This document shows positions 45,461 to 54,055 of a DNA stretch of 64,000 bases, piece by piece (position 1 is the first letter of the stretch; each line of letters begins with the position of its first letter). The stretch lies in contig NZ_CP141059.1 in assembly GCF_034661235.1 (NCBI RefSeq), forward strand, positions 3,595,501 through 3,659,500, written 5' to 3'. The position numbers and the translations under genes are program-made. This stretch comes from Nocardioides bizhenqiangii (GTDB taxonomy: Bacteria; Actinomycetota; Actinomycetes; Propionibacteriales; Nocardioidaceae). The notes below the pieces were generated by a model. That model was not told the DNA's origin. It ran no database searches and saw only the letters and a program-made list of their open reading frames with translations.

Positions 45461-46129
45461 ATGGATTGGATCGCACTGCTCGCGGACCGCACCTCACGGT
45501 TCGCCGACGCAGCCGCCGCCGGCGACCTCGAGGCATCGGTGCCGACCTGCCCGGACTGGACCCTTGCCGACCTGGTGACCCACCTGGGAGAGGTGCACCT
45601 GTGGGTCGTCCACGCGGTGGTGCACGGCACCTCGGACGGCGACGCGACGTTCACCGGCGAGCCGGACGGGCTGGTCGCCTGGTACCGCGACGCTGCGCGC
45701 CAGCTCGTCGACGTGCTGTCCGCCCACGATGCCGACGCGCCGGCGTGGACGTTCGGGCCGGACCAGGTCGCCGGGTTCTGGCGGCGCCGCCAGGTGCACG
45801 AGACCGTCGTCCACGAGTACGACGCGCTGGCCACGGCCGGCCGCGAGAGCGCCTGGTCGATCGATCCCGCCCTGGCCTGGGACGGGGTCGACGAGGCAGC
45901 GACGTTCTTCTACCCGCGTCAGGTCCGCCTGCAGCGGATCGCTCCGCTCCAGGGCACCGTGCGTCTCTTCCCCACCGACGTCGATGCCGCGCCGCTCGCG
46001 ATCGGCGAGGGCGATCCGGTCGCGCAGCTGACCGGCCCGTCGTCAGACCTGCTCCTGGCGCTGTGGAAGCGGGCCCCGGTCGAGGACCCGGTCGCGGCCG
46101 GGCTGCTCCGGACCGCCATCACCCCTTAG
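45461..46129 (+). CDS. Maleylpyruvate isomerase family mycothiol-dependent enzyme
   Basis: A 222-residue DinB/MDMPI-fold enzyme. The N-terminal four-helix bundle carries VPTCPDWTLADLVTHLGEVH, with His residues placed to bind the metal, and VHETVVHEYDAL supplies the third. The C-terminal domain is small and strand-rich. The family links mycothiol to isomerase, transferase or detoxification steps, but the substrate is usually unknown. Its presence supports an actinobacterial, mycothiol-making host. ATG start; it is convergent with the methyltransferase three bases away. Confidence 0.88.
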   Translation: MDWIALLADRTSRFADAAAAGDLEASVPTCPDWTLADLVTHLGEVHLWVVHAVVHGTSDGDATFTGEPDGLVAWYRDAARQLVDVLSAHDADAPAWTFGPDQVAGFWRRRQVHETVVHEYDALATAGRESAWSIDPALAWDGVDEAATFFYPRQVRLQRIAPLQGTVRLFPTDVDAAPLAIGEGDPVAQLTGPSSDLLLALWKRAPVEDPVAAGLLRTAITP

Positions 46130-46132
46130 GGC

Positions 46133-46735
46133 TCAGGCCGAGCGCCGCGTCTCGAGGACCCGGAAGCCCTTGGCGCTCGCGAGCCGCTCGGTGGGGTACC
46201 CCTGCTCGCCGAGCCAGCGCTGGAGCGAGTCGGCGCCGAGGTTCTTGCCGACGACCATCACCGCCCGGCCCTGGGGCTCGAGCCTGGGCAGCCAGGTGAG
46301 CAGGAGATCGTGGAGCGCCGCCTTGCCGACGCGGATCGGCGGGTTCGACCAGATCTCGTCGTACGTCTCCGCCGGCGGCACCTCCTCCGGAGTGACCGCC
46401 GTGAACCGGTCGAGGACACGCAGCGCCTCGGCGTTCTCGTTCGCGAGCAGCACGGCGCGCCGGTTGACGTCGACCGCGGTGACCCGCGCACCCGGCGCGG
46501 CGAGGCAGACGGCCAGCCCGATGACGCCGTACCCGCAGCCGAGGTCGAGGATCCGACCTCCCGCCGGCGGCTCGGTCTCGCGGAAGAGGACCGCCGTGCC
46601 GACGTCGAGGCGTCCCTGCGCGAAGACCCCGGAGCCGCTCGTGAGAGCGAGCTCGTGCCCCCACACCTCGGCCCGGACGGGTGCCCGTCGGAACGGCGCT
46701 GCCGGGTCGGCGGAGAAGTAGTGGTCCTCGTTCAC
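46133..46735 (-). CDS. RsmC-like class I methyltransferase
   Basis: A 200-residue small methyltransferase. Motif I is RILDLGCGYGVIG and motif IV is IWSNPPIRVGK, the NPP motif used by N-methyltransferases on exocyclic amines such as RsmC and HemK-like enzymes. ATGA-like GTGA coupling to truA supports an RNA target. The GTG at 46735 is used because the sequence before it belongs to truA. It is shorter than E. coli RsmC (about 340), lacking the N-terminal pseudo-domain. Confidence 0.9.
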   Translation of the reverse strand: MNEDHYFSADPAAPFRRAPVRAEVWGHELALTSGSGVFAQGRLDVGTAVLFRETEPPAGGRILDLGCGYGVIGLAVCLAAPGARVTAVDVNRRAVLLANENAEALRVLDRFTAVTPEEVPPAETYDEIWSNPPIRVGKAALHDLLLTWLPRLEPQGRAVMVVGKNLGADSLQRWLGEQGYPTERLASAKGFRVLETRRSA

Positions 46736-47544
46736 GGCGTCCCCCGCCGTGCCGCTGTCCGCTCGACGCGGGCCGCCAGCTCGTGGTCCGGCGGGTACGC
46801 GACCTCCTCGAGGGTGAGGCCGTGGGCATGGAGCACGGCGACCGCCGGGTCCCGCTGCTCGGCAGTGAGGATCCCGTGCGCCCACTCCGGGGGCCGGCGG
46901 CCCTCACCGACGGCGACCAGGCACCCGACCAGGGCCCGCACCATCGAGTGGCAGAACGCGTCCGCCCGCACCCGGCCGACCGCGACGCCGGCCTCGTCAC
47001 GCGACCAGGAGAGCTCGAGGAGGGTCCGGATCGTGGTGGCGCCGGGCCGCTGCTTGCAGAACGACGCGAAGTCGTGGAGGCCGACCAGCGGCGCAGCCGC
47101 GGCGTTCATGGCGCCGAGGTCGAGCGGGCGTGGCCAGGCGAGGACGTGCTGCCGGTGCAGCGGGTCGACGGCCTCGGCGGAGTCGGCGATGCGGTAGGCG
47201 TAGCGCCGCCACAGTGCGGCGAACCGGGCATCGAACCCGTCCGGCGCGACGCCGATCCGGTGCACCCGGACGTCCGGCGGCAGGACGCCGTTGACCCGCC
47301 GCGCGAGCGGTTGGAGATCGCCGTCGTCGAGGTCGTCGGCGACGTCCACGTGCGCCACCTGGCCGCGCGCGTGGACGCCCGCGTCGGTGCGTCCGGCGCA
47401 GACCACCTGGAGCTGGTCTGCCGGCGTGCGGAGCACGGTCGCCAGTGCCGTCGTCAGCTCATCCTGCACCGTGCGCAGCGCGGGCTGTGCGGCCCAGCCG
47501 TGGAAGTCGGTGCCGTCGTAGGCGAGGTCGATCCGGAGCCGCAC
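46732..47544 (-). CDS. truA: tRNA pseudouridine(38-40) synthase TruA
   Basis: Makes pseudouridine at tRNA positions 38-40. The 270 residues begin with LRIDLAYDGTDFHGWAAQP; the catalytic Asp54 is in CAGRTDAGVHARGQ; SFCKQRP and RADAFCHSMVRALVGCL follow. GTG start, overlapping the YjbR gene stop by one base (TAGTG). In many actinobacteria truA follows ribosomal genes; here it is linked to a methyltransferase and a YjbR protein. Confidence 0.96.
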   Translation of the reverse strand: MRLRIDLAYDGTDFHGWAAQPALRTVQDELTTALATVLRTPADQLQVVCAGRTDAGVHARGQVAHVDVADDLDDGDLQPLARRVNGVLPPDVRVHRIGVAPDGFDARFAALWRRYAYRIADSAEAVDPLHRQHVLAWPRPLDLGAMNAAAAPLVGLHDFASFCKQRPGATTIRTLLELSWSRDEAGVAVGRVRADAFCHSMVRALVGCLVAVGEGRRPPEWAHGILTAEQRDPAVAVLHAHGLTLEEVAYPPDHELAARVERTAARRGTP

Positions 47545-47912
47545 TACGCCTGGTCCCAGTCCTCGGGCCGCAGCTTCTTGGGCAGACCCTCGACGACCAT
47601 CCGGTAGGACTCGTCGACCGCCTCGAGCAGCTCATCGTCGGGGATGGCGCCGCCGAAGGCGAGGTCGTTCCAGCCGGACCTTCCGATGTACGGCATCACA
47701 CTCGCGTCGTCGGGGAAGCGGGCGATCCACTCGTCAGCGACCTCACGGGTGCGGCCGGACTTCACCCCGACGCCACCACCACCGAGGAAGGCGAAGATCT
47801 TGCCGCGTTCGCCGGGCCCGACCTTGATCACCGGGTGCTCGTGCTCCCACGGGTTGTCCGGCCAGGCGCCCGGCTTGGCCAGGCAGTAGACCTGCATCTG
47901 CTCGACGTCCAC
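47544..47912 (-). CDS. MmcQ/YjbR family DNA-binding-like protein
   Basis: A 122-residue protein of the double-wing/CyaY-like YjbR family. Blocks typical of the family are CLAKPGAWPDNPWEHEHPVIKVG, IFAFLGGGGVGVKSG, and IPDDELLEAVDESYRMVVEGLPKKLR. The GTG at 47912 is inferred as start; upstream codons are not family-like. DNA binding was proposed for the family from its fold, but no target is known. It leads the truA/methyltransferase set. Confidence 0.86.
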   Translation of the reverse strand: MDVEQMQVYCLAKPGAWPDNPWEHEHPVIKVGPGERGKIFAFLGGGGVGVKSGRTREVADEWIARFPDDASVMPYIGRSGWNDLAFGGAIPDDELLEAVDESYRMVVEGLPKKLRPEDWDQA

Positions 47913-48002
47913 GACGTCGAGCCTAGAGGTGTCCAGGGCCGCTCCCTGCCCACCGCAGCCCATCGCAGCCCATCGCAGCCAGGCCCGCGCCATACTTCAC
48001 GC

Positions 48003-49676
48003 GTGCCGCAGCACCCCGCGATCATCCTGGTCTCCGAGAACCGCGCCGACTTCCTCCGCGACGAGTTCGGCCGCTACGCCCGCGACTACGAGCTGTTCAC
48101 CGCGACCACTGCCGCCGAAGCAGAAGCCCTCGCCCGGCGCCTGGTCGACGAGCAGCAGCAGGTCGCCCTGTTCGTGACCGAGGCACGGCTGCCCGACGCC
48201 CCGGTACTGGCGGCGCTGCACGGGTTGCGGGAGGTCGTGCCCACCGCGCGCCGGATGGTCGCCGCGCACTGGGAGGACTTCCTCGAGGACGCCGAAGCCC
48301 TTCGCCCCGGCCTGGTCACCGGCAAGTACGACGCCTTCCTGCTGATGCCGCGGGGCCAGCGCGACGAGGAGTTCCACACCGCCGTGTGCGAGCTCCTGTC
48401 GGACTGGGGCTCGACCGTCGCCGCGCCGGAGGTGACCACGGCCGAGGTGGTCGCCGAGCCCGGCGACGCGCTCGCGGTCGCGGTCCGCGAGTTCTTCTCC
48501 CGGATGGGCATGCCGAGCGCCACGCACGCGCCGGACTCCCCCGCGGGCCAGGCCGTCGCCGCCGAATGGCGGTCGACGACCGGGACGGAGCCGACGTACC
48601 CACTCGTGCGCAGCATCCGCGGCGGCGTCATCGCCCCGACCAGCGTGCGCGACGTGGCCGCGGTGATCTACGGCAGGCCGGACTCGATCGACCCCGAGGG
48701 CGCCAACACGATCGTCGACCTCTGCATCGTCGGCGCCGGGCCGGCCGGGCTCGCCGCCGCGGTCTACGGCGCCTCCGAGGGGCTGACCACGGTCGCGGTC
48801 GAGGCCGAGGCCGTCGGCGGGCAGGCCGGCACCAGCTCGATGATCCGCAACTACCTGGGCTTCCCGCGGGGCGTCTCCGGGATGCGCCTCGCCCAACGCG
48901 CCCGCAACCAGGCGATCCGGTTCGGGACCCGATTCTTCACCGGCTGGGAGGTCGAGGGGCTCACGCCCGGCGCCGACGGCGCTCCGCACGTCCTCCACAC
49001 CGAGGGCGGCGACCTGCACGCGAAGGCCGTGGTGCTCGCGACCGGTGTCACCTACCGCAAGCTCGGTGTCGAGCAGATCGAGGAGCTGACCGGCCGCGGC
49101 GTCCACTACGGAAGCGCGATGTCGGTGGCCCGCGAGATGGAGGGCGTCGACGTCGTGGTCGTCGGGGGCGGCAACTCCGCCGGCCAGGCCGCGCTGCACC
49201 TGGCCCGGTTCGCCCGGACGGTGACGATCGTGGTGCGCCGCGAGGGGCTCGAGTCGACGATGTCGTCGTACCTCATCAAGGAGATCAGCTTCCACCACCG
49301 GATCTCCGTGCGCCCGTTCACCGAGGTGGTCGACGGCGGCGGCGCTGCCCGGCTCGAGTGGCTGACCCTGTGCGACCGGCGCGACGGCAGCCAGGACACG
49401 GTGCCGGCCGGCGGGCTGTTCCTCCTGCTCGGCGCCGAGCCGCACAGCGGCTGGCTGCCGGACGCGATCGCCCGCGACGAGCGCGGCTTCATCCTCACCG
49501 GGCGGGACGTGCCGACCGAGAGCTGGTCTGACGGCGTGCCGCCGGACAGCCTGGCGACGACGGTGCCCGGCATCTTCGCCGTCGGGGACATCCGTTCGGG
49601 CTCGATGAAGCGGGTCGCCGCCGCGAGCGGTGAGGGGTCGTCCGTCGTACCCCTCGTGCACGCCTACCTCGCCTGA
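48003..49676 (+). CDS. Thioredoxin-reductase-like flavoprotein with N-terminal pseudo-receiver domain
   Basis: A 557-residue protein. Residues about 1-125 resemble a response-regulator receiver, but the phospho-Asp position reads Glu60 (FVTEARLPD). A linker leads to a TrxB-like region (about 238-557) with FAD loop CIVGAGPAGLAA (241-252) and NADPH loop VVVGGGNSAGQAA (385-397). The redox CxxC of thioredoxin reductase is absent: the site reads HYGSAM (368-373). It therefore cannot reduce thioredoxin in the usual way. The end, FAVGDIRSGSMKRVAAASGEG, is FAD-binding and intact. Likely an NADPH flavin oxidoreductase; partner unknown. GTG start. Confidence 0.88.
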   Translation: MPQHPAIILVSENRADFLRDEFGRYARDYELFTATTAAEAEALARRLVDEQQQVALFVTEARLPDAPVLAALHGLREVVPTARRMVAAHWEDFLEDAEALRPGLVTGKYDAFLLMPRGQRDEEFHTAVCELLSDWGSTVAAPEVTTAEVVAEPGDALAVAVREFFSRMGMPSATHAPDSPAGQAVAAEWRSTTGTEPTYPLVRSIRGGVIAPTSVRDVAAVIYGRPDSIDPEGANTIVDLCIVGAGPAGLAAAVYGASEGLTTVAVEAEAVGGQAGTSSMIRNYLGFPRGVSGMRLAQRARNQAIRFGTRFFTGWEVEGLTPGADGAPHVLHTEGGDLHAKAVVLATGVTYRKLGVEQIEELTGRGVHYGSAMSVAREMEGVDVVVVGGGNSAGQAALHLARFARTVTIVVRREGLESTMSSYLIKEISFHHRISVRPFTEVVDGGGAARLEWLTLCDRRDGSQDTVPAGGLFLLLGAEPHSGWLPDAIARDERGFILTGRDVPTESWSDGVPPDSLATTVPGIFAVGDIRSGSMKRVAAASGEGSSVVPLVHAYLA

Positions 49677-49779
49677 CCTGCGCGGTCAGTGGTGCTCGGC
49701 CGCCGCGCAACCGCGAGGCAAGGCCGCCGACGCGATCCCGGGGTCGACTCGGGGGCAGTTCCAGGGTGATCCCCAGCGG

Positions 49780-49801
49780 CCGGAGATCAGCCGGAGATCA
49801 G
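49780..49801. repeat. 11-bp tandem duplication at a stop codon
   Basis: CCGGAGATCAG occurs twice in a row; the second copy holds the P-domain gene's TGA stop (49798-49800). It repeats the pattern at 61875. Confidence 0.75.
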
Positions 49802-50700
49802 ACCGTCAGGTTCGCCGACTGCGCCCGCGAGCACTCGGCGACGCCCTCTTCGACCACCTCGGGAGCGACGGCGTAGTAGCGACCGCCCACGTTGGCCTTG
49901 GGGATCGCATAGGTGCCCGTCGAGGTGGTGAAGCCCCGCCCCACCAGGGCATCGTTGCCGGATCGGACCTTGTAGATCCGGACCGGCTGGCCCTCGTGGC
50001 AGCGGGGGGCCGCCGAACAGGTCAGCTTGCCGCGGAACTCCTTCGGCGTGTTCCGGTAGACGATCGTCACCGTCCGGCCGCGGACGGGGCAGCCGTGCGG
50101 CTGCACGCCCTTGTGGTCGGTGCAGAGGTCGTTGGGATCCTTGATGCGGTCGCGGTCGAAGTCGTCGCACCACTCGGTCCTGAGGACCAGCGTCCAGTTA
50201 TGGAGGGTCCCCGTGTCACCGCTGGACGAATCGGTGACGTTCAGCGTCCAGGACCCGGCCGGGTTGAGACCGTCGAAGGCGTTGAGGCTCTGCTCGGGAC
50301 GGAAGCGGCCCGTGAAAGGCGCGGCTCCGTTACTGACGTGGCTGGGTGCGCCGTCGTCGAACCGGGTTCCCGTGAGGTTGTCGCCGTCACCGCCGCGGTG
50401 GCTGATCAGCCGGACGGTGTGCCCGCCGTACGACAGGGTGACGACGAGGTCGTCGACGAACGAGTGCGTGATGTTGACCTCCACGTCAAGGTCCACCAGC
50501 GGGTCGTTGGCCGTGATGCCCGACAGGTCCGCGATCGAGGTCGTGGTCGAGTCGTCGGCAATCGGGAAGTTCGTGAGCGTGGTCGCCCGGAGCCCGCACG
50601 CGATGTCGGCGCCGGCCGGGGGCGCGACCGCCGCTTGCAAGGCGACGCCCATCGCACTGGTCAGCGTCAGGGTCGCCAGTACGGCGAGGATCCGCTTCAT
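49798..50700 (-). CDS. Secreted P-domain (proprotein convertase-like) protein
   Basis: A 300-residue exported protein. The signal peptide spans about 1-31 (LAVLATLTLTSAMGVALQAA, cut near GAD). Residues about 45-185 look like a P/Homo B domain: VDLDVEVNITHSFVDDLVVTLSY, then FDGLNPAGSWTLNVTD-like blocks and GTLHNWTLVL. A short DRDRIKDPNDLC calcium-loop-like segment and a strand-rich tail with paired Cys follow. P domains usually accompany proteases, but no catalytic domain is present here, so it is probably a stand-alone binding protein. Divergent from xseA. Confidence 0.85.
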   Translation of the reverse strand: MKRILAVLATLTLTSAMGVALQAAVAPPAGADIACGLRATTLTNFPIADDSTTTSIADLSGITANDPLVDLDVEVNITHSFVDDLVVTLSYGGHTVRLISHRGGDGDNLTGTRFDDGAPSHVSNGAAPFTGRFRPEQSLNAFDGLNPAGSWTLNVTDSSSGDTGTLHNWTLVLRTEWCDDFDRDRIKDPNDLCTDHKGVQPHGCPVRGRTVTIVYRNTPKEFRGKLTCSAAPRCHEGQPVRIYKVRSGNDALVGRGFTTSTGTYAIPKANVGGRYYAVAPEVVEEGVAECSRAQSANLTV

Positions 50701-50793
50701 GCTGTGGGACGTTAACTCCTCCGACGGCCCACGTCGTCCCTCGAACGGCGTACTTCTGCGGCTCTGTCGGCCGGATCAAATAGGGTCAGGTGC

Positions 50794-52029
50794 GTGGCCC
50801 TGGAGACCTCCCTCGAGAAACCGGCTCCGGTCCGGACGATCGCCAACGCGATCACGGGCTGGATCGACCGGCTCGGCGTGGTGTGGGTGGAGGGTCAGGT
50901 CGCGCAGGTGAGCCGCCGGCCGGGCGTCAACACGGTGTTCATGACGCTGCGCGACTCGGTCGCGGACATCTCGGTGCCGGTGACCTGCTCGCGGGTGCTC
51001 TTCGACGGGCTTGAGCCTCCCCTGGTGGAGGGTGCGAGCGTCGTGATCCAGGCGAAGCCGTCCTACTACGCCAACCGCGGGACGTTCTCGCTCTATGCCC
51101 GCGACATCCGGATGGTCGGGCTCGGCGAGCTGCTCGCCCGGCTGGAGCAGCGTCGTCAGCTGCTGGCGGCCGAAGGGCTTTTCGCGCTCGAGCGCAAGCG
51201 CCGGCTGCCGTTCCTGCCCGGTCGGGTCGGGCTGATCACCGCTCCGCGCTCGGCGGCCGAGAAGGACGTGGTCGAGAACGCGACCCGTCGCTGGCCGGGC
51301 GTGGAGTTCGAGACCGTCTATGCCGCGATGCAGGGGACGCGGTCGGCGCTCGAGGTGATCGAGGCGTTGGAGCGGCTCGACGGCCGGGCAGACGTCGACG
51401 TCATCGTGATCGCCCGCGGCGGCGGCTCGGTCGAGGACCTGCTGCCGTTCTCCGACGAGGGCCTGGTCCGAGCCGTCGCGAAGGCCGGCACACCGGTGGT
51501 GTCCGCGATCGGCCACGAGCCCGATACCCCGCTGCTCGACCTGGTCGCCGACGTTCGGGCGTCGACGCCGACCGACGCGGCGAAGCTGACCGTCCCCGAC
51601 GTCGCGACCGAGACCACCGGTGTCGCCCACGCCCGTGACCGGCTGCGGCGCGCCGTCCGGACCCAGCTCGCCCGCGAGGAGGCGGGGCTCCACGCGCTGC
51701 GCTCCCGGCCGGCGCTCGCCGACCCGCGCACCCTGCTCGACGTCCGCGCCGACGAGCTCGTCGGCCTCTGCGACCGGATCCGCCGCACGCTCGGCCATCG
51801 GCTCGACCGGGCCGCCGACGACATCGCCCACCAGCGCGCGCGGGCCCGCGCGCTCTCTCCCCTGGCGACGCTGCAGCGCGGCTACGCCGTGCTCCAGGAC
51901 GACGCCGGCCACGTCGTCACCTCGGCCGCCGGGGTGGATGCGGGGGCGGCGATGAGCGTCCGCGTCGCCGACGGCAGGATCCATGTGACTACCACTCACG
52001 CAGAGCTCGAGGAGACCCATGGCGAGTGA
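50794..52029 (+). CDS. xseA: Exodeoxyribonuclease VII large subunit
   Basis: The 411-residue large subunit of the single-strand-specific exonuclease. The N-terminal OB fold ([22 protein letters not shown]) is followed by the catalytic core with [32 protein letters not shown] and [17 protein letters not shown]. The C-terminal helical arm is Arg/Ala/Leu-rich. GTG start. Its end overlaps the xseB start by 11 bases, fixing the two as a coupled pair. Confidence 0.97.
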   Translation: MALETSLEKPAPVRTIANAITGWIDRLGVVWVEGQVAQVSRRPGVNTVFMTLRDSVADISVPVTCSRVLFDGLEPPLVEGASVVIQAKPSYYANRGTFSLYARDIRMVGLGELLARLEQRRQLLAAEGLFALERKRRLPFLPGRVGLITAPRSAAEKDVVENATRRWPGVEFETVYAAMQGTRSALEVIEALERLDGRADVDVIVIARGGGSVEDLLPFSDEGLVRAVAKAGTPVVSAIGHEPDTPLLDLVADVRASTPTDAAKLTVPDVATETTGVAHARDRLRRAVRTQLAREEAGLHALRSRPALADPRTLLDVRADELVGLCDRIRRTLGHRLDRAADDIAHQRARARALSPLATLQRGYAVLQDDAGHVVTSAAGVDAGAAMSVRVADGRIHVTTTHAELEETHGE

Positions 52030-52228
52030 GCCGGACGAGCGTCCGTCCTACGAAGAGGCCCGCGAGGAGCTGGTCGACGTCGTCCGCCGTCTCGAGGCCG
52101 GCGGCACCTCCCTCGAGGAGTCGCTGGCGCTGTGGGAGCGCGGCGAGAAGCTGGCGACCATCTGCCAGGAGTGGCTCGACGGCGCGCGGGCCCGGCTGGA
52201 CGCGGTGATCGGCGAAGACGACGACTGA
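52019..52228 (+). CDS. xseB: Exodeoxyribonuclease VII small subunit
   Basis: A 69-residue helical subunit: [37 protein letters not shown] is the family pattern. The ATG at 52019 is inside the xseA end. It binds the C-terminal arm of XseA. The gene is convergent with the DUF4245 gene nine bases away. Confidence 0.96.
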   Translation: MASEPDERPSYEEAREELVDVVRRLEAGGTSLEESLALWERGEKLATICQEWLDGARARLDAVIGEDDD

Positions 52229-52237
52229 CGCCTCGGG

Positions 52238-52804
52238 TCAGCGGGCGTCGACCGGCTCGGTCGTGAGCCGGCCGATCAGGTCCTGCAGCTCCTCGGGAGA
52301 GGCGGAGCCGTAGACCAGCACGGTCTGGCCCCCGACGTCGGCGGCGTACGCCGTGTCGCCGCCCTCGTCCTCGTAGCCCTGCCACGCCTCGGCGACCGAG
52401 CCGTCCGCCGAGTAGATGTCGATCGACGTCGCGTCCTCGTCGACGTGCTCCCGGACCAGGTCGGCCGACGCCGCCGACTCCTGGTGGACGGCGACGAACC
52501 TCTCGTCGTCGGTGAGCATCCGGAGCTCGAAGGCCGGTGCCTCGCCGGCCGTGATGTCGTAGCCGGTGGCGGTCCAGCCGTCCGGCAGTGAGGACGGGTA
52601 GACCGGCTCGAGGTCGGAGTCCTGTGCCTCCGCGACGATGCCGAGATAGTCGACCTCCTCGGTCCCGACCTCCAGGTCGGACCGGAACAGCCCGAGCACC
52701 CACAGCAGGCCACCCACCACGACGACCGTGATCAACAGTGCGGCGACCAGCCCGCCGGCCGATCGCTGGTACTTGCCCGGGCGGCCCACGCTCGACGTAC
52801 TCAT
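52238..52804 (-). CDS. DUF4245 domain-containing membrane protein
   Basis: A 188-residue protein with a short basic N terminus, one membrane helix (about 17-40) and an extracellular domain (YPSSLPDGWTATGYDIT, then strands). DUF4245 genes commonly lie between xseAB and glpX in actinobacteria, and that link is kept here except for the inserted mod genes. Function unknown. ATG start; divergent from the Mop-type regulator over 121 bp. Confidence 0.88.
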   Translation of the reverse strand: MSTSSVGRPGKYQRSAGGLVAALLITVVVVGGLLWVLGLFRSDLEVGTEEVDYLGIVAEAQDSDLEPVYPSSLPDGWTATGYDITAGEAPAFELRMLTDDERFVAVHQESAASADLVREHVDEDATSIDIYSADGSVAEAWQGYEDEGGDTAYAADVGGQTVLVYGSASPEELQDLIGRLTTEPVDAR

Positions 52805-52869
52805 AGCGGTCTCATCCTCCCAGCCGGGCTCGCGGGCATCGGCGTCGGGCCATCCACCACCTCACCCGG

Positions 52870-52914
52870 TCCGCACTTGCGGAGGATTGGTGGCAATTGG
52901 TCCGCATCTGCGGA
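52870..52914 (+). promoter_or_regulatory. Twin palindromic operator before the molybdate operon
   Basis: TCCGCA-CT-TGCGGA (52870-52883) and TCCGCA-TC-TGCGGA (52901-52914) are near-identical 14-bp palindromes with starts 31 bp apart, three helical turns. The second ends 11 bp before the regulator's ATG. This is a strong candidate for autoregulation by the HTH-Mop protein. Confidence 0.75.
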
Positions 52915-52925
52915 ATGATCCCAGC

Positions 52926-53321
52926 ATGGGTGACTACAGGATCGCGGAGGCCGCGGAGGTGCTCGGCGTCAGCGACGACACGGTACGACGCTGGGTCGAC
53001 GCCGGTCGGTTGCCCAGCACGACGCGCAGCGGGCGGACGGTGATCCCGGGCGCCGACCTTGCCGGCTTCGCGGCGTCCCTCGTCGACGACACCGAACGTC
53101 AGCGCACCCGCGCCGGCTCGGTCAGCGCCCGCAACCGGATGACCGGCATCGTCACCCGGGTCGTCAAGGACACCGTCATGGCCCAGATCGAGATGGTCTG
53201 CGGCCACTACCGGGTGGTGTCGCTGATGAGCGCGGAGGCGGCGACCGAGCTCGGGCTCGAGCCCGGCGTCCGCGCGATCGCCTCGGTGAAGTCCACCAAC
53301 GTCGTCGTGGAGCGGCCGTGA
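52926..53321 (+). CDS. HTH-Mop fusion regulator (molybdate-responsive)
   Basis: A 131-residue regulator. An excisionase/MerR-like helix-turn-helix (about 1-50; RIAEAAEVLGVSDDTVRRWVDAG) is joined to a Mop/TOBE molybdate-binding domain (about 62-131; ARNRMTGIVTRVVKDTVMAQIE). Mop domains bind molybdate or tungstate as oligomers. The gene starts the mod operon, just after two palindromes, and overlaps modA by GTGA. It is likely the molybdate-sensing repressor of modABC, replacing ModE. ATG start at 52926. Confidence 0.88.
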   Translation: MGDYRIAEAAEVLGVSDDTVRRWVDAGRLPSTTRSGRTVIPGADLAGFAASLVDDTERQRTRAGSVSARNRMTGIVTRVVKDTVMAQIEMVCGHYRVVSLMSAEAATELGLEPGVRAIASVKSTNVVVERP

Positions 53322-54055
53322 GCCGCCGAGCGGCGGCGGCCGTCGCCGGGCTCGTCATCAGCACGCTGACGGCGTGCGGAGGAGACGACGCCGACACCCT
53401 TCAGGTGCTCGCAGCCTCCTCGTTGACGGACGTCTTCACCCGGCTCGCGGAGGCGTTCGAGGAGGACCACGAGGACGTCGAGGTCGAGCTCTCCTTCGGG
53501 TCCAGCACCGACCTCGCCGAGCAGGCTGCCGACGGCGCACCGGGCGCGGTCCTCGCCACTGCCGACGAGACGACGATGGCGATCGCCAGCGATGCCGACG
53601 CGGCCAACCCTCCGACCGCGTTCGCCGGCAACGTGCTGGTCCTGGTCACGCGGCCGGGGAACCCGGCCGGGGTCGCGTCGCTCTCTGACCTCGAGGAGGT
53701 GACCTGGGTGCGATGCGCCGACGAGGTCCCGTGCGGACGTTCGGCCGTCGAGCTGCTGAGCTCCGCGGGCGTGGATGTCCGACCCGACAGCCTGGAGGAG
53801 GACGCACGGACCACCCTCGACAAGGTCGTCGCCGGGGAGGCGGACGCGGCGCTCGTCTATCGCACCGACGCTCTCGCGGTCGACGATGCGGTGGAGACGA
53901 TCCCGGTGCCCGAAGCCTCCTCGGTGCCGTCGTCGTACTACGTCGCGACCCTCCGACAGGCACCCGACGGGGATCTCGCCGAGGCGTTCGTCGAGCTCGT
54001 GCTGGGCGAGACAGGGGTCCAGGTGCTCCGCGAGGCGGGGTTCACCACCCCATGA
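53318..54055 (+). CDS. modA: Molybdate ABC transporter substrate-binding lipoprotein
   Basis: A 245-residue lipoprotein that captures molybdate outside the membrane. The lipobox ends STLTAC near residue 19. The mature part opens with LQVLAASSLTDVFTRLAEAFE, the ligand-binding Ser of ModA, and has LSFGSSTDLAEQ and the late DAALVYRTDAL. The GTG start overlaps the regulator stop. It is followed by modB with an ATGA overlap. Confidence 0.95.
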   Translation: MSRRAAAAVAGLVISTLTACGGDDADTLQVLAASSLTDVFTRLAEAFEEDHEDVEVELSFGSSTDLAEQAADGAPGAVLATADETTMAIASDADAANPPTAFAGNVLVLVTRPGNPAGVASLSDLEEVTWVRCADEVPCGRSAVELLSSAGVDVRPDSLEEDARTTLDKVVAGEADAALVYRTDALAVDDAVETIPVPEASSVPSSYYVATLRQAPDGDLAEAFVELVLGETGVQVLREAGFTTP

